From Lactobacillus ultunensis DSM 16047 (GTDB taxonomy: Bacteria > Bacillota > Bacilli > Lactobacillales > Lactobacillaceae), in NCBI RefSeq assembly GCF_001436305.1, contig NZ_AZFO01000003.1:1-64000 (forward strand): a DNA stretch of 64,000 nt. The letters run 5' to 3'. Both the position numbers and the translations under genes were made by a program. The notes beneath the pieces are model-generated. The model saw nothing but the letters and a program-made list of their open reading frames with translations, had not been told where the DNA came from and did no database searches. This document shows, one piece after another, positions 28,424 to 39,838 of the stretch (the stretch's first letter is position 1; the number at the start of each line of letters is the position of its first letter).

Positions 28424-28450
28424 AAACTACACCTCCTCTTTCTCTATCTA

Positions 28451-28567
28451 TTAACCTTGACGTTGCTTGTGCTTTGGATTTGCTGAGCAAATTACCATAA
28501 CACGGCCATGTCTCTTAATAACTTTACAATGTTCACACATTGGTTTAACAGATGGTCTAACCTTCAT
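28451..28567 (-). CDS. rpmJ: Ribosomal protein L36 (zinc-binding form)
   Basis: 38 residues, too short for usual ORF listings. Starts [19 protein letters not shown] and ends KHKQRQG, with Cys11, Cys14, Cys27 and His33 forming the zinc site, so this is the C+ form. A GGAGGGAA ribosome site lies upstream. It sits between infA and rpsM as in other Firmicutes. Confidence 0.96.
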   Translation of the reverse strand: MKVRPSVKPMCEHCKVIKRHGRVMVICSANPKHKQRQG

Positions 28568-28583
28568 GTTTCCCTCCGTTATA

Positions 28584-28805
28584 TTACTTTATAAACCGAT
28601 ACGTAATTCTACCTTTAGTTAAATCGTATGGAGACAATTCAACTGTTACACGGTCTCCTGGTAAGATACGGATATAATGCATTCTAATCTTACCGGAAAC
28701 ATGTGCCAAAATAGTAGCTCCATTTTCTAATTCAACTTTAAACATAGCATTAGGTAAGGTATCAACTACCTTACCTTCTACTTCAATGACATCATCTTTT
28801 GCCAA
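28584..28805 (-). CDS. infA: Translation initiation factor IF-1
   Basis: 73 residues forming one S1-like OB fold: [41 protein letters not shown]-like central part and a C-terminal RITYRFIK. It blocks the A site during initiation. The start codon is TTG (28805), with GGAGG seven bases before it. An internal promoter candidate is just upstream. Confidence 0.97.
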   Translation of the reverse strand: MAKDDVIEVEGKVVDTLPNAMFKVELENGATILAHVSGKIRMHYIRILPGDRVTVELSPYDLTKGRITYRFIK

Positions 28806-28841
28806 AGTTGTTCCTCCGCAATTAAACAGTCATACTTTGAA

Positions 28842-28869
28842 AGTATAACACGGATAAAAAATTATACAA
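28842..28869 (-). promoter_or_regulatory. Internal promoter before infA
   Basis: Minus strand TTGTAT, 16 bases, TATACT, with TG one base before the -10 (extended). It would boost infA-rpmJ-rpsM-rpsK-rpoA-rplQ independently of the main S10 promoter. Confidence 0.6.
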
Positions 28870-28878
28870 ATTTTTCTT

Positions 28879-29535
28879 TTATTGATTGTTACTCAATACC
28901 GCATCAATGTCTTCAAAGACTTTTTCTGGAGTTTGTTTACCATTAATTACAGTAAGCAAACCTTTCTTTTGATAAAAGTCTTTCAAAGGCGCATTCATCT
29001 TTTCATTAACTTCAAGACGATTCTTAACAACTTCTGGCTTATCATCTTCACGTTGATAAAATTCATGACCACCACAACGATCGCAAGTTCCTTCAACCTT
29101 AGGTTGTTTAGAAATCTTGTTATATGTAGCACCACAATTCTTACACATGTATCTTGCTGATAAACGCTTAATTAAAGTTTCTTCGTCAACTTCAAGCGCA
29201 ATAACATTAGTCAAAGGTTTCTTTAAACGCTTGGTAATTCCTTCCAAAAGTTCTGCTTGTACAGTAGTTCTTGGAAAACCATCTAAGATATAGCCTTCTT
29301 TAATATCAGGTTGACTTAAACGTTCTTCAACTAATTTAGCAGTAACTTCATCTGGTACTAAATTACCTTTGTCAATATAGCTTTTGGCTTCAAGACCAAC
29401 CTTAGTCTTATTTGCCATTGCTTCCCTAAACATATCTCCAGTTGAAATATGAGTTAAGTGATATTTATCGACGATTCTCTCTGATGCAGTACCTTTACCA
29501 GCACCAGGTAAGCCTAAAAGAATTAAGTTAATCAT
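28879..29535 (-). CDS. adk: Adenylate kinase
   Basis: 218 residues. Walker [12 protein letters not shown] (about 5-15), the Gly-rich DGFPRT (about 85-90) and a LID domain with four Cys (CKNCG... CDRCG, about 130-153), a structural zinc site common in Gram-positive enzymes. Catalyses ATP + AMP = 2 ADP. Located between secY and infA, as in Bacillus. Confidence 0.97.
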   Translation of the reverse strand: MINLILLGLPGAGKGTASERIVDKYHLTHISTGDMFREAMANKTKVGLEAKSYIDKGNLVPDEVTAKLVEERLSQPDIKEGYILDGFPRTTVQAELLEGITKRLKKPLTNVIALEVDEETLIKRLSARYMCKNCGATYNKISKQPKVEGTCDRCGGHEFYQREDDKPEVVKNRLEVNEKMNAPLKDFYQKKGLLTVINGKQTPEKVFEDIDAVLSNNQ

Positions 29536-29545
29536 TTATCCGTTC

Positions 29546-30841
29546 CTATCTGATGAATCCAACATATTCTCTCTTCATTAACAAGCCGTTAATTTGACGA
29601 GACAACTCAAGAACAACCCCAATCACAATTAAAAGACTTGTTCCTCCTAAACCAATGGAACTTGGGAGATTCCAAAAGTTAGTGGCCAATTGAGGCAACA
29701 GAGCAACTAAGCCTAAAAATATTGAACCAACAGTTGATAATTTAATCAACATTTTCGATACATAATTCTGGGTATCCTTTCCTGGCCAAACGCTAGGAAT
29801 ATAAGCACCTTGTTTTTGTAAGTTTTCTGCTAGCTTCTCAGGGTTAACCTGTACAAAAGCATAGAAGAATGTAAATAAAATAATCAAAAGGGTGTAGATG
29901 ATAACACCAGGGGTGGTTTGTAAGCTAAAGATTTGGTTCATTACTTTAAACCATTGTTGGTCGCCTTGGGTTCTTTGAAAGGCCATTAAAATTGTTGCCG
30001 GTGTAACGATAAACGAACTGGCGAAAATAACTGGAATAACTCCAGATACATTAACTTTTAATGGTAGAAAACTTTCAGAACCACTAATCGTCGCTCTTCT
30101 TGTGTATTGAATAGGAATACGACGATCAGCTTGTTCAACCCATGTAACTAATTGAGTTACGATAAGGATTGCAACTATAACCGCGATGAAGAACAAAATA
30201 CCTTGCCAACGATCACTGGCACTATTATTAATAATTTCTTCTTTATAGATTTGCCATAAACCACTTGGTAATCTTGCAATAATACCAGCAAAGATAATTA
30301 CTGATACCCCATTGCCTAAACCTTTATCGGTGATCTCATCACCTAACCATGTCAATAACATGGTACCAGCAGTCATAATAATAGCAATTTCTATATAAGT
30401 TTGTGGTGTTTGATTCTTAACCAAACCCATCTGAGTTAGAGCATTAAAACCTAATGTAATACCAATACTCTGAACAAAGGCAACAACCAAAGTCAAATAT
30501 CGAGTAACTTGATTGGTTTTACGACGTCCAACTTCACCTTGCTTGCCCCACTCAACTAATGTAGGAACAATGTCCATTTGTAATAATTGAATTACAATTT
30601 GAGCAGTAATGTAAGGCGAAACCCCAAGAGAAAATATTGAATAGTTATCTAGTCCACCACCAGATACAGTATCCAGCATCGGAACCAGTCCAGTTTGAGC
30701 AACCTGCGTGATCGCCTTTGCATTAACACCGGGTACAGTAATGTTAGCACCGATCCGGTATAACAAAAGAATAAAGAGTGTGAAATAAATCTTATTTCTA
30801 ATTTCTTTATCCTTAAAGGCGTTCTTCAAGGTCGAAAACAT
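29546..30841 (-). CDS. secY: Protein translocase subunit SecY
   Basis: 431 residues with ten membrane helices. Recognisable parts are the plug region near GGGLDNYSIFSLGVSPYITAQI (read in parts, about 60-80), RRIPIQYTRR (cytoplasmic loop) and GLGGTSLLIVIGVVLEL near the end. Core of the Sec channel with SecE and SecG. It overlaps the rplO stop by one base. Confidence 0.97.
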   Translation of the reverse strand: MFSTLKNAFKDKEIRNKIYFTLFILLLYRIGANITVPGVNAKAITQVAQTGLVPMLDTVSGGGLDNYSIFSLGVSPYITAQIVIQLLQMDIVPTLVEWGKQGEVGRRKTNQVTRYLTLVVAFVQSIGITLGFNALTQMGLVKNQTPQTYIEIAIIMTAGTMLLTWLGDEITDKGLGNGVSVIIFAGIIARLPSGLWQIYKEEIINNSASDRWQGILFFIAVIVAILIVTQLVTWVEQADRRIPIQYTRRATISGSESFLPLKVNVSGVIPVIFASSFIVTPATILMAFQRTQGDQQWFKVMNQIFSLQTTPGVIIYTLLIILFTFFYAFVQVNPEKLAENLQKQGAYIPSVWPGKDTQNYVSKMLIKLSTVGSIFLGLVALLPQLATNFWNLPSSIGLGGTSLLIVIGVVLELSRQINGLLMKREYVGFIR

Positions 30842-31281
30842 TAGATCACCTCAACAGTTCCGCCAGCGGCTTCAACTGCTTTCTTAGCAGCTGCGGAAAC
30901 CTTATTAACCTTTACAGTCAATTTAACTTTCAATTCACCGTTGCCAAGTAACTTAACGCCTGATAATTCTTTCTTTACCAAACCATTTTCCTTGAGAGTT
31001 GCAACAGTTACTTCACTGCCGTCTTTGAACTTATTTAAGTCATCCAAATTTACAATTGCATATTCTTTACGGTTAATGTTCTTAAAACCACGTTTTGGCA
31101 TAGTTCTGAATAATGGCATTTGACCACCTTCAAAACCCAAACGGGTATGACCGCCTTGACGAGCTAATTGACCCTTTTGACCACGGCCAGAAGTCTTACC
31201 GTAACCACTTGAAGTACCACGACCAACACGTTTTCTATTGCGACGTGAGCCTTCAGCAGATTGTAATTCATGAAGCTTCAT
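30841..31281 (-). CDS. rplO: Ribosomal protein L15
   Basis: 146 residues: [20 protein letters not shown], then the Gly/Arg-rich [18 protein letters not shown] and [17 protein letters not shown]. The Gly-rich stretch is unstructured and threads into 23S rRNA. Position before secY is the spc-operon standard. Confidence 0.98.
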   Translation of the reverse strand: MKLHELQSAEGSRRNRKRVGRGTSSGYGKTSGRGQKGQLARQGGHTRLGFEGGQMPLFRTMPKRGFKNINRKEYAIVNLDDLNKFKDGSEVTVATLKENGLVKKELSGVKLLGNGELKVKLTVKVNKVSAAAKKAVEAAGGTVEVI

Positions 31282-31304
31282 TAATTTGGCACCTCCTTGA
31301 TATC

Positions 31305-31490
31305 TTATTTATTAATCTCTTCAACAGAGATTAAGTGAGCAATTTTCAATAATGCACCACGAGTAGCAGCGTTGTCTGGAAGAACAACAGTACTATCTAC
31401 TCTACCTAAACCGAGAGCTTTAACGATTTGTCTTTGCTTAGGTAGACGGTGAGCAACACTTCTAATTAAAGTAATCTTTAAATCAGTCAT
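31305..31490 (-). CDS. rpmD: Ribosomal protein L30
   Basis: 61 residues with [25 protein letters not shown] and a short beta-rich end, the bacterial L30 fold. Between rpsE and rplO. Confidence 0.97.
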   Translation of the reverse strand: MTDLKITLIRSVAHRLPKQRQIVKALGLGRVDSTVVLPDNAATRGALLKIAHLISVEEINK

Positions 31491-31506
31491 CTATGATCTC
31501 CCTAAT

Positions 31507-32013
31507 CTAAGCTCTTTCAGGTTGACGAAGCTTATTAACTTCTTCGCTAGTTCTAAGCTTCTTCAAGCCATCGATAGTAGCACGAACAACGTTGATTGGT
31601 GTATTAGAACCAAGTGACTTTGAAGTTACGTCTGAGATACCAGCCATGTCCATAACAATACGTACGGCACCACCAGCAGCAACACCAGAACCAGCTTCAG
31701 CAGGTTTTAACAAAATGTGACCTGAACCGTAGTGACCAATAACTTCATGAGGAATAGTAGTACCAACTTTAGGTACGTTGATCATTTTCTTCTTACCGTC
31801 TTCTACAGCCTTACGGATTGCTTCTGGGACTTCTTGAGCTTTACCAGTACCAAAACCTACACGGCCTTTCTTGTCGCCAACAACAACAAGAGCAGCAAAT
31901 CTCATGCGACGGCCACCTTTAACAACCTTAGTAATACGGTTGACAGCGACTAATTGATCTTCGATATCATCTTTGTTTCTGCGATTATTACGAGAATCAT
32001 TGCGGTTTGCCAT
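31507..32013 (-). CDS. rpsE: Ribosomal protein S5
   Basis: 168 residues. The N-terminal domain has [16 protein letters not shown] and the loop [24 protein letters not shown] (read in parts). The region GTTIPHEV belongs to the tRNA-accuracy interface with S4 and S12; no change at the classic spectinomycin positions (KVVKGG loop) is evident. Confidence 0.98.
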   Translation of the reverse strand: MANRNDSRNNRRNKDDIEDQLVAVNRITKVVKGGRRMRFAALVVVGDKKGRVGFGTGKAQEVPEAIRKAVEDGKKKMINVPKVGTTIPHEVIGHYGSGHILLKPAEAGSGVAAGGAVRIVMDMAGISDVTSKSLGSNTPINVVRATIDGLKKLRTSEEVNKLRQPERA

Positions 32014-32030
32014 GTGTTAATTCTCCTTTC

Positions 32031-32390
32031 CTAGAAATCTAATCCGTTTTCACGAGCAGCATCAGCTAATGCTTGAATACGGCCGTGGTATAAGTAACCA
32101 CTTCTGTCAAATACAACAGTAGAAATGTTCTTTGCCTTTGCAGCTTCGGCAATTGCCTTACCTACAGCAGCAGCTTGTTCTACCTTAGTTGCATCTTCTG
32201 ATACGTTTTCATCCAAAGTTGAGGCGCTTGCAAGCGTAACACCCGCTACGTCATCAATTAATTGAGCGTAGATGTTTTTATTTGAACGAAAAATGCTTAA
32301 GCGTGGGCGCTCAGCAGTACCAGAAATTTTACCACGAATACGTTTGTGACGCTTTAAGCGTAACTTGTTTTTATCTGGTTTAGAAATCAC
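32031..32390 (-). CDS. rplR: Ribosomal protein L18
   Basis: 119 residues: [34 protein letters not shown] and the end [21 protein letters not shown]. 5S rRNA-binding protein with L5. Confidence 0.98.
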   Translation of the reverse strand: MISKPDKNKLRLKRHKRIRGKISGTAERPRLSIFRSNKNIYAQLIDDVAGVTLASASTLDENVSEDATKVEQAAAVGKAIAEAAKAKNISTVVFDRSGYLYHGRIQALADAARENGLDF

Positions 32391-32416
32391 AATTTCACCT
32401 CAAAAATAACTACTTA

Positions 32417-32947
32417 TTACTTACCAGTCTTACCTTCCTTACGACGTACATATTCGTCAACATAACGAATACCTTTACCCTTGTAAGGTTCTGGTGGACG
32501 TACGGCGCGGATTTCAGCTGCAAATTGACCTACATCTTGTTTTGAAACACCTTCAACTTCTACATCAGTTGCTGAAGTTGCCTTTACTGATACACCTTCT
32601 GGTGCAGTCAATACAACTGGGTGTGAGTAACCAACATTTAAAGTAATCTTGTTGCCTTGTGCTTGTGCACGGTAACCAACACCGATTAACTTCAAATTCT
32701 TCTTGTAACCATCAACTACACCTTCGATCATTGAAGCCAAGTTAGCTCTTTCAGTACCGTGAAGTGCTTTATCATTTTCACTTGAACGTGAGAAGTTGAT
32801 CTTACCATCTTTTTGTTCAAAAGTGATCTTTGGATCGAAGTATCTAGTTAATTCACCCTTAGGGCCCTTAACAGTAATGTTGTCGCCTTCTTTGGTAACA
32901 GTGACACTGTCAGGGACTTCAATAGTCTTTAAACCGATTCGGCTCAT
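32417..32947 (-). CDS. rplF: Ribosomal protein L6
   Basis: 176 residues, two repeats of one fold: [15 protein letters not shown] at the start, GVGYRAQ in the middle and the [16 protein letters not shown] end block that contacts the sarcin-ricin loop. Confidence 0.98.
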   Translation of the reverse strand: MSRIGLKTIEVPDSVTVTKEGDNITVKGPKGELTRYFDPKITFEQKDGKINFSRSSENDKALHGTERANLASMIEGVVDGYKKNLKLIGVGYRAQAQGNKITLNVGYSHPVVLTAPEGVSVKATSATDVEVEGVSKQDVGQFAAEIRAVRPPEPYKGKGIRYVDEYVRRKEGKTGK

Positions 32948-32971
32948 TGATTGTTCTCCTTTCTGTCAGTA

Positions 32972-33370
32972 TTACCAAACGTAGGCAATTACTTCGCCGC
33001 CAACGTTCTTTTGTCTTGCTTCCTTGTCGGTAATAACACCAGCAGAAGTAGAAACGATGGCAATGCCCAAGCCATTGAGAACTTTAGGTAAGTCTTCAGC
33101 GCTAACGTAATTTCTAAGACCTGGCTTAGAAATACGCTTCAAACCTGAAATGACACGTTCTCCATTTGGACCATATTTCAAAAATACCTTGATAACGCCT
33201 TGTTTGTTGTCATCTGCAACTTCGTAATCACGGATGAAACCTTCACGCTTCAAAATCTCTGAAATTGACTTTTTAATGTTTGATGCAGGAATTTCAACTG
33301 AATCGTGTTTTGCCATGTTGGCATTTCTGATTCTAGTCAAGTAATCTGCGATTGGATCTGTCATGACCAT
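32972..33370 (-). CDS. rpsH: Ribosomal protein S8
   Basis: 132 residues: [55 protein letters not shown] and a C-terminal GGEVIAYVW. The first of two Met codons (33370) has the better ribosome-site distance. 16S rRNA primary binder and, in E. coli, the spc repressor. Confidence 0.98.
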   Translation of the reverse strand: MVMTDPIADYLTRIRNANMAKHDSVEIPASNIKKSISEILKREGFIRDYEVADDNKQGVIKVFLKYGPNGERVISGLKRISKPGLRNYVSAEDLPKVLNGLGIAIVSTSAGVITDKEARQKNVGGEVIAYVW

Positions 33371-33394
33371 TTAAGCTATCCTCCTAACCGTATA

Positions 33395-33580
33395 CTACCA
33401 ACTAGCCTTTTTAAGACCAGGGATTTGACCCTTGTGTGCTAATTCCTTTAAGCAAATACGGCATAAACCGAATTTACGGTATACGGAGTGTGGACGACCA
33501 CATCTCTCGCAACGTGTATATTCGCGTGAAGAGAACTTAGCAGGACGACGATTTCTGATTTTTTGTGATGTTTTAGCCAT
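33395..33580 (-). CDS. rpsN: Ribosomal protein S14, zinc type
   Basis: 61 residues, the short form with two CxxC pairs: CERCGRPH and CRICL, so it needs zinc. Lactobacilli may also carry a long zinc-free paralogue elsewhere. In the normal place between rplE and rpsH. Confidence 0.97.
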   Translation of the reverse strand: MAKTSQKIRNRRPAKFSSREYTRCERCGRPHSVYRKFGLCRICLKELAHKGQIPGLKKASW

Positions 33581-33592
33581 TAATGTCCTCCA

Positions 33593-34135
33593 CTATCTTG
33601 CAAACGGCATACCAAATTGACTCAAAAGTTCACGAGCTTCTTCATCAGTATTGGCAGTAGTTACAATAACAATGTCTAAACCTCTAGTACGGTTAACCTT
33701 ATCAAAATCGATTTCTGGGAAAATCAATTGTTCCTTAACACCTAAAGTGTAGTTACCACGACCATCAAATGAACGAGTTGATACACCACGGAAGTCACGA
33801 ACACGTGGAAGAGAAACATTGATTAACTTGTATAAGAAGTCATACATTCTGTCTCCTCTAAGAGTAACCTTAGCACCGATAGACATACCTTCACGTAAAC
33901 GGAAGTTAGCGATTGACTTCTTAGCCTTAGTAATTAATGGCTTTTGGCCTGAAATCAAAGTTAATTCTTCAACAGCTTCGTCCAAGTTCTTGGCGTTAGA
34001 AACAGCGTCACCAACACCCATGTTCAAAACGATCTTATCGATCTTAGGGATTTGCATTGATGAGCTGTAGTTAAACTTTTCTTCTAATGCAGGAGCTACT
34101 TTTTCTTTGTATTCTTCAGCTAAATAACTTGCCAT
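33593..34135 (-). CDS. rplE: Ribosomal protein L5
   Basis: 180 residues: [39 protein letters not shown] and [22 protein letters not shown] (read in parts). Binds 5S rRNA and contacts P-site tRNA. Confidence 0.98.
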   Translation of the reverse strand: MASYLAEEYKEKVAPALEEKFNYSSSMQIPKIDKIVLNMGVGDAVSNAKNLDEAVEELTLISGQKPLITKAKKSIANFRLREGMSIGAKVTLRGDRMYDFLYKLINVSLPRVRDFRGVSTRSFDGRGNYTLGVKEQLIFPEIDFDKVNRTRGLDIVIVTTANTDEEARELLSQFGMPFAR

Positions 34136-34149
34136 TTGTGTCCTCCCTT

Positions 34150-34383
34150 CTACTTATCTTCTTTTTTACTAATTACTTTAACGTTTGATGCGTGAATTGA
34201 ACCTTCTGATTCAACTACACCACCATTAGCGTTGGCTTGAGAAGGCTTTTGGTGCTTCTTAATCTTGTTAACGCCCTTAACAACTACGCGGTTCTTCTTA
34301 ACGTTAACAGAAAGAACAGTACCTTCCTTACCCTTATCTTTTCCGGCAATAACTTTTACTTTGTCACCAGTTTTAACGAACAT
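34150..34383 (-). CDS. rplX: Ribosomal protein L24
   Basis: 77 residues, one KOW motif ([17 protein letters not shown], about 5-21). Assembly initiator of the large subunit; shorter than the about 100 residues of some bacteria but typical of lactobacilli. Confidence 0.97.
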   Translation of the reverse strand: MFVKTGDKVKVIAGKDKGKEGTVLSVNVKKNRVVVKGVNKIKKHQKPSQANANGGVVESEGSIHASNVKVISKKEDK

Positions 34384-34402
34384 CAGTGCACCTCACTATC
34401 AA

Positions 34403-34771
34403 TTATAAGACTTCAGGAGCAAGAGAGACGATCTTCATAAAGTCGTGCTCACGTAACTCACGTGCAACTGGCCCAAAGATACGAGTACCACGTGGGCTCT
34501 TATCTGCGTTAATAATTACGCCAGCATTTTCGTCGAATTTGATGTATGAACCATCTTCACGACGTGCACCTGATTTGGTTCTAACAATAACAGCTTTTAC
34601 AACGTCGCCCTTTTTGACAACGCCACCTGGTGTTGCTTGTTTAACAGTACATACTACGATGTCACCGATGTTACCAGTCTTACGCTTTGAACCACCTAAG
34701 ACTCTAATAACTAAAAGTTCTCTGGCACCAGAGTTATCAGCAACCTTTAAACGGGATTCGTTTTGAATCAC
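34403..34771 (-). CDS. rplN: Ribosomal protein L14
   Basis: 122 residues: [34 protein letters not shown] and [27 protein letters not shown] (read in parts). The length is exact for the family. Confidence 0.98.
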   Translation of the reverse strand: MIQNESRLKVADNSGARELLVIRVLGGSKRKTGNIGDIVVCTVKQATPGGVVKKGDVVKAVIVRTKSGARREDGSYIKFDENAGVIINADKSPRGTRIFGPVARELREHDFMKIVSLAPEVL

Positions 34772-34802
34772 TGTGTAATCCTCCCCTCACTAAATCCGCA
34801 AA

Positions 34803-35069
34803 CTAAACAGATTTCTTAACAATCTTTACTAAACGGAAGCGCTTCTTACGAGATAATGGACGGGTTTCCATGATACGTACAGTATCGCCAACTTTAGCTT
34901 CGTTATTTTCGTCTTGTGCGTAGTACTTCTTTGAATATCTAATACGCTTGTTGTAAACAGGGTGGTTCTTGTAAGTGTCAACAACTACAACAATAGTCTT
35001 GTCCATCTTATCAGAAACTACACGACCTTGGTATACGTGACGACGATTTCTTTCGTTTGTTTCGCTCAA
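34803..35069 (-). CDS. rpsQ: Ribosomal protein S17
   Basis: 88 residues: [20 protein letters not shown], then [19 protein letters not shown] and [21 protein letters not shown] (in parts). OB-fold 16S rRNA primary binder. Confidence 0.98.
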   Translation of the reverse strand: MSETNERNRRHVYQGRVVSDKMDKTIVVVVDTYKNHPVYNKRIRYSKKYYAQDENNEAKVGDTVRIMETRPLSRKKRFRLVKIVKKSV

Positions 35070-35087
35070 GTTAATAGCTCCCTTCCA

Positions 35088-35285
35088 TTAATTGTTTTCT
35101 AACGCTTTTTCGCTCAGAATAGTCTTAATTCTGGCGATATTCTTGCGGACTTTGCTCAAGCGAGCGGTATTTTCTAATTGACCCGTTGCTTGTTGGAAAC
35201 GCAAATTAAAGAGCTCTTCTTTATATTGCTTTTCTTTTTCTAACATTTCATCAGTGGTTAATGCTCTGATATCTTTAGCCTTCAT
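35088..35285 (-). CDS. rpmC: Ribosomal protein L29
   Basis: 65 residues, two-helix hairpin: [19 protein letters not shown] ... [14 protein letters not shown]. The ATG at 35285 is chosen over an in-frame GTG at 35297 because the GTG lies inside the ribosome site AGGTGG. It overlaps the end of rplP by 11 bases. Confidence 0.97.
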   Translation of the reverse strand: MKAKDIRALTTDEMLEKEKQYKEELFNLRFQQATGQLENTARLSKVRKNIARIKTILSEKALENN

Positions 35286-35715
35286 TAGATTCGCCACCTA
35301 CTTCCGAACTTCTAGTTACAAACTTAGTCTTAATTGGTAACTTAGTTGAAGCAAGACGTAAAGCTTCACGAGCAGTTGCTTCATCAACACCACCAATTTC
35401 AAACATAATCTTTTCTCTCTTAACTACAGCTACCCAACCTGCTGGTGCACCTTTACCAGAACCCATACGTACACCAACACCTTTAGCAGTGTATGACTTT
35501 TGAGGGAAAATTCTAATCCAAACCTTACCGCCACGCTTCATGTAACGTGTCATAGCAACACGGGCAGCTTCGATTTGACGGTTAGTAATCCAGTGTGATT
35601 CGAGGGCTTCAAGACCATAGTCACCAAAGGCAATATATTTACCACCTTTAGCAGCACCACGCATCTTACCACGGAATTCACGACGGTGTTTTACTCGTTT
35701 TGGTACTAAAGGCAT
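35275..35715 (-). CDS. rplP: Ribosomal protein L16
   Basis: 146 residues: [43 protein letters not shown] and [22 protein letters not shown] (in parts). Sits next to the peptidyl-transferase centre. The stop/start overlaps both neighbours. Confidence 0.98.
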   Translation of the reverse strand: MPLVPKRVKHRREFRGKMRGAAKGGKYIAFGDYGLEALESHWITNRQIEAARVAMTRYMKRGGKVWIRIFPQKSYTAKGVGVRMGSGKGAPAGWVAVVKREKIMFEIGGVDEATAREALRLASTKLPIKTKFVTRSSEVGGESNEG

Positions 35716-36389
35716 TATTTATTTCCTCCCTTCGCTGGCTTTGAAGCTGGCTTATTCTTACGAGTAGGTAAGATTTCACCACGGTTAATCCATACTTGAA
35801 CACCAATTTCACCATAAGTAGTGAAGGCATTTACCCAAGCATAGTCAATATCAGCTCTCAAAGTTTGTAATGGAACACGACCTTCTGTGTGCCATTCTCT
35901 TCTTGCCATATCGGCACCGTTCAAACGACCTGAAGTTTGAACCTTAATACCCTTGGCACCAGCACGCATAGCTCTTTGAGTAGCTTGACGCATAGCACGT
36001 CTGAAAGCAATACGAGCTTCAAGTTGACGAGCAATACCATCTGCTACTAATTTAGCATCAAGATCTGGCTTCTTAATTTCGACAATATTAATGTGAACTT
36101 GCTTACCAGTCAAAGCATTCAATTGTTTTCTTAAAGCTTCAACTTCAGAACCACCTTTACCAATTACCATACCTGGCTTAGCAGTATGAATTGAAATGTT
36201 GATTCTCTTAGCTGCACGTTCAATTTCAACAGTGGATACTGAAGCATCCTTCAACTTTTCTGAAATAAACTTTCTGATTCGAAGGTCTTCGTTTAAATTT
36301 TCTTTGTATCCTTTGTCAGCATACCATTTTGATTCCCAATCACGGATGACACCGAGACGAAAACCGTTTGGGTTAATCTTTTGACCCAT
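35715..36389 (-). CDS. rpsC: Ribosomal protein S3
   Basis: 224 residues. KH domain with [18 protein letters not shown] (about 73-90), the mRNA-entry helicase region, and a C-terminal domain ending in a basic Lys-rich tail. One-base overlap with rplP. Confidence 0.98.
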   Translation of the reverse strand: MGQKINPNGFRLGVIRDWESKWYADKGYKENLNEDLRIRKFISEKLKDASVSTVEIERAAKRINISIHTAKPGMVIGKGGSEVEALRKQLNALTGKQVHINIVEIKKPDLDAKLVADGIARQLEARIAFRRAMRQATQRAMRAGAKGIKVQTSGRLNGADMARREWHTEGRVPLQTLRADIDYAWVNAFTTYGEIGVQVWINRGEILPTRKNKPASKPAKGGNK

Positions 36390-36402
36390 TAATATACCTC
36401 CC

Positions 36403-36756
36403 TTAATCGTTCTTTTCTGAAACTACTACAACTACGTGACTGGTTCTCTTGTTAATTGGAGAAGCCATACCCTTAGCACGTGGACGGAATCTCTTCAAGG
36501 TTGCACCTTCGTTTACGTAAGCTTCTGATACGTAAAGGTTAGCACTTTCGAGATCGTAGTTGTGTTCTGCGTTAGCAATAGCTGAACGTAAAACTTTTTC
36601 AACGATTGGGGAAGCAGCTCTAGGCGTAAATTCTAAGATTGCTAATGCTTCAGCAACGCTCTTGCCACGAATTAAGTCAACGACTAAGCGAGCTTTTCTT
36701 GGAGCAATACGAACAGTTCTTGCTTCAGCCTTAGCTGAACTAATTTGTTCTGCCAT
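36403..36756 (-). CDS. rplV: Ribosomal protein L22
   Basis: 117 residues: [24 protein letters not shown] and the tunnel-lining beta hairpin near [20 protein letters not shown]. The hairpin tip is intact, with no insertion or deletion of the kind linked to macrolide resistance. Confidence 0.98.
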   Translation of the reverse strand: MAEQISSAKAEARTVRIAPRKARLVVDLIRGKSVAEALAILEFTPRAASPIVEKVLRSAIANAEHNYDLESANLYVSEAYVNEGATLKRFRPRAKGMASPINKRTSHVVVVVSEKND

Positions 36757-36775
36757 TTAGATGTTTCTCCTTCCT

Positions 36776-37060
36776 CTAAGCTTGTGTTGTGGCTTTATCT
36801 TCAGTGGATCTGTGTCCGTGGAAAGTTCTTGTTGGAACAAATTCACCTAACTTATGACCAACCATGTCTTCAGTAATGTAAACTGGAACATGTTTTCTAC
36901 CATCGTAAACAGCTATAGTCAAACCAACAAAGGAAGGGAAAATAGTTGAACGACGTGACCAAGTCTTAATAACTTGCTTCTTATCTGCATTTGCTTGTGC
37001 ATCAACCTTCTTTAACAATGATGCATCAGCAAAAGGACCTTTTTTAATACTACGGCTCAT
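36776..37060 (-). CDS. rpsS: Ribosomal protein S19
   Basis: 94 residues: [45 protein letters not shown] and [18 protein letters not shown] (in parts). Head protein of the small subunit. Confidence 0.98.
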   Translation of the reverse strand: MSRSIKKGPFADASLLKKVDAQANADKKQVIKTWSRRSTIFPSFVGLTIAVYDGRKHVPVYITEDMVGHKLGEFVPTRTFHGHRSTEDKATTQA

Positions 37061-37078
37061 TAATTAACCCTCCTTCTA

Positions 37079-37915
37079 TTACTTGCTACCTTTACGGTGA
37101 CGAATGATTAACTTCTCGCTGGCCTTCTTGGTATCTCTAGTCTTAATACCACGTGCCTTCTTACCCCATGGAGTCATAGGTTGTGGACGACCAACTGGAG
37201 CCTTACCTTCACCACCACCATGTGGGTGATCGTTAGGGTTCATTACAGAACCACGTGATTGAGGACGCTTGCCTAACCAACGCTTACGACCAGCTTTACC
37301 TAATTGAATTAATGAGTGTTGTTCATTACCAACAATACCAACAGTAGCACGGCATGATGATAAAATCTTACGAACTTCACCACTTTGTAATCTTACTAAA
37401 GTGTAGTCACCATCATTACCCAAAACTTGAGCAGAAGCACCAGCACTTCTTACAAGTTGACCACCTTTACCTGGCTTTAATTCAATGTTGTGAATTGAAG
37501 TACCAGTTGGGATATTCTTTAACTCTAAAGCGTTACCTGGCTTAATGTCAACTGAATCACCTGATTCAACAACATCGCCAACTTTTAAGCCCTTAGGTGC
37601 CAAGATGTAAGCCTTGATACCATCAGTGTAGTGAAGCAAAGCAATGTTAGCAGTTCTATTTGGATCGTATTCGATACCCTTTACAACTGCCTTTGCGTTA
37701 TCCTTATTACGCTTAAAGTCGATGATACGGTATTTTTGTTTGTGACCACCACCACGGTGTCTTACAGTGATATGACCATATGAGTTACGACCTGCAGTAT
37801 GTGATTGTGATTCAAGTAAAGTCTTTTCAGGCTTTGTCTTGGTAATCTCAGCAAAGTCGGAAGAAGTCATATGACGACGACCATTCGTGGTTGGCTTGTA
37901 AATCTTAATAGCCAA
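37079..37915 (-). CDS. rplB: Ribosomal protein L2
   Basis: 278 residues: [25 protein letters not shown] and the C-terminal [26 protein letters not shown] containing the conserved His of the peptidyl-transferase region. Large-subunit core protein. Confidence 0.98.
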   Translation of the reverse strand: MAIKIYKPTTNGRRHMTSSDFAEITKTKPEKTLLESQSHTAGRNSYGHITVRHRGGGHKQKYRIIDFKRNKDNAKAVVKGIEYDPNRTANIALLHYTDGIKAYILAPKGLKVGDVVESGDSVDIKPGNALELKNIPTGTSIHNIELKPGKGGQLVRSAGASAQVLGNDGDYTLVRLQSGEVRKILSSCRATVGIVGNEQHSLIQLGKAGRKRWLGKRPQSRGSVMNPNDHPHGGGEGKAPVGRPQPMTPWGKKARGIKTRDTKKASEKLIIRHRKGSK

Positions 37916-37930
37916 TTGACTGACCTCCTA

Positions 37931-38236
37931 TTACTTGTTGTCTTCTTTATCTTCGTCTTGGAAAATCTTGATGTCGTTTGAATCGTTAGTTAAAGTAACG
38001 ATAGCTTTTCTACGACGAGCAGTTTTACCAGTGTAACGACCTACTCGCTTGTCTTTACCGCGAACGTTCATAATGTTAACGCTCTTTACTTTAACATCGA
38101 AGATTTCTTCAACAGCATTGCGAACTTGTGTCTTGGTTGCAGTTAAAAGCACGTCGAATGTGTACTTCTTATCATCCATTAAGTTCGTGGACTTTTCAGT
38201 AATGACAGGTCTTAAAATGATATCGCGTGCGTCCAT
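37931..38236 (-). CDS. rplW: Ribosomal protein L23
   Basis: 101 residues: [23 protein letters not shown], then [16 protein letters not shown] and [17 protein letters not shown]. Dock for trigger factor and SRP at the exit tunnel. Shares one base with rplD. Confidence 0.98.
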   Translation of the reverse strand: MDARDIILRPVITEKSTNLMDDKKYTFDVLLTATKTQVRNAVEEIFDVKVKSVNIMNVRGKDKRVGRYTGKTARRRKAIVTLTNDSNDIKIFQDEDKEDNK

Positions 38237-38853
38237 TAAGCCAAAACCTCCTCGATCTTCTTAACAGCATCTTGAGTTAAGATTAACTTGCCGTAGTTAA
38301 CAGCATCTTCAACATTTAAGCCATTAACTGGAACAACCTTAACCTTAGTCAAGTTTCTTGCGGAAAGTTGTACATTGTTGTCATCTGAAACAATTAAAAC
38401 CTTACCGTCAGCATTTAAACTGCTTAACATTGATACTAATTCTTTAGTCTTAGGAGCTGACATAGTCAACTTGTCTAAAACAATCAAATCCTTATCAATC
38501 AACTTTTGGGAAAGAACTGACTTAATAGCCAAACGACGTTGCTTTCTTGGCATCGTGTATGCGTATGAACGTGGAGTTGGGCCAAATACTGTACCACCAC
38601 CACGCCATTGTGGAGCTCTGATAGAACCTTGACGAGCACGACCAGTACCCTTTTGTCTCCAAGGCTTCTTACCACCACCGCGAACGACAGATCTGTTCTT
38701 AACCTTTGAGGTACCTTGACGTTTGCCGGCTCTTTGTCTAATAATTGCTTCAAAAACGACACTATCGTTAGGTTCAATACCAAAAACTTTATCGTTTAAA
38801 GTAACTTCACCAGAGTCTTTACCGTTTTGATCCATAACTTTTAAATTAGCCAT
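38236..38853 (-). CDS. rplD: Ribosomal protein L4
   Basis: 205 residues with the tunnel loop [34 protein letters not shown] (in parts, about 58-92), intact at the macrolide-contact Lys/Gly positions. In E. coli L4 also represses its own operon; here the leader is different. Confidence 0.98.
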   Translation of the reverse strand: MANLKVMDQNGKDSGEVTLNDKVFGIEPNDSVVFEAIIRQRAGKRQGTSKVKNRSVVRGGGKKPWRQKGTGRARQGSIRAPQWRGGGTVFGPTPRSYAYTMPRKQRRLAIKSVLSQKLIDKDLIVLDKLTMSAPKTKELVSMLSSLNADGKVLIVSDDNNVQLSARNLTKVKVVPVNGLNVEDAVNYGKLILTQDAVKKIEEVLA

Positions 38854-38867
38854 TCTAGTCCTCCTTC

Positions 38868-39506
38868 CTATTTATCAGCCTTAACAGCTTTAGAAGCAGT
38901 CTTAACAACGATCAATGAGTTCTTAGCACCTGGGACATTACCCTTAATCATTAATACGTTCTTGTCTGCAACAACTTTTTCAATTACTAAGTTTTCAATG
39001 GTAACTTTCTTCACACCCATGTGACCTGGCAAACGCTTGCCCTTTGGTACACGGTTAATGATGGAACCCATTGAACCAGGAATTCTGTGGTATCTTGAAC
39101 CGTGTGTTTCTGGTCCTCTTGATTGGCCCCAACGCTTGATGTTACCTTGGTATCCATGACCTCTTGAAGTACCAGTAACGTTTACAACGTCACCTTCCTT
39201 GAATGTATCCACAGTAACTTCTGAGCCGACTTCATAGTCCTTAAGCTCAACACCGCGGATTTCCCGAATGAAGCGCTTAGGCGAAGTCTTTGCTTTATCA
39301 GCATGACCTTTTTCTGGTTTGTTGCTCAAAACTTCACGCTTGTCTTGGTAACCTAATTGAACAGCTTCGTAACCGTCTGATTCAACAGTCTTAACTTGCA
39401 TAACAACGTTAGGAGTTGCTTCTACAACAGTTACAGGAACAAGGACACCATCTTTAGTAAAGATTTGAGTCATACCAACTTTTCTTCCTAAGATTCCTTT
39501 GGTCAT
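38868..39506 (-). CDS. rplC: Ribosomal protein L3
   Basis: 212 residues: [46 protein letters not shown] and [23 protein letters not shown] (in parts). Assembly initiator near the peptidyl-transferase centre. Confidence 0.98.
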   Translation of the reverse strand: MTKGILGRKVGMTQIFTKDGVLVPVTVVEATPNVVMQVKTVESDGYEAVQLGYQDKREVLSNKPEKGHADKAKTSPKRFIREIRGVELKDYEVGSEVTVDTFKEGDVVNVTGTSRGHGYQGNIKRWGQSRGPETHGSRYHRIPGSMGSIINRVPKGKRLPGHMGVKKVTIENLVIEKVVADKNVLMIKGNVPGAKNSLIVVKTASKAVKADK

Positions 39507-39529
39507 GTTTACACCTCTTTCTATTTAAA

Positions 39530-39838
39530 TTACAGTTTAATTTCGATGTCTACACCGCTTGGAAGATCAAGCTTCATTAATGAATCAACAGTCTTAGGTG
39601 TCGGATTCAAAATATCGATCAAACGCTTGTGAGTGCGCATTTCGAATTGTTCACGTGAGTCCTTGTTCTTGTGTGGTGAACGAAGAACAGTGAATAAAGT
39701 TCTTTCTGTTGGAAGAGGAACTGGACCTGAAATTTCAGCACCAGTTCTCTTTGCAGTAGCTACGATCTTAGCAGCTGATTCATCGAGAATACCATGTTCG
39801 TAAGACTTAAGTCTAATACGAATTGTTTGACTTGCCAT
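39530..39838 (-). CDS. rpsJ: Ribosomal protein S10 (NusE)
   Basis: 102 residues: [49 protein letters not shown] and the tetracycline-site loop HKR before [16 protein letters not shown] (in parts). First gene of the S10 operon; also NusE in antitermination. Its leader is long and structured (39839-39994). Confidence 0.98.
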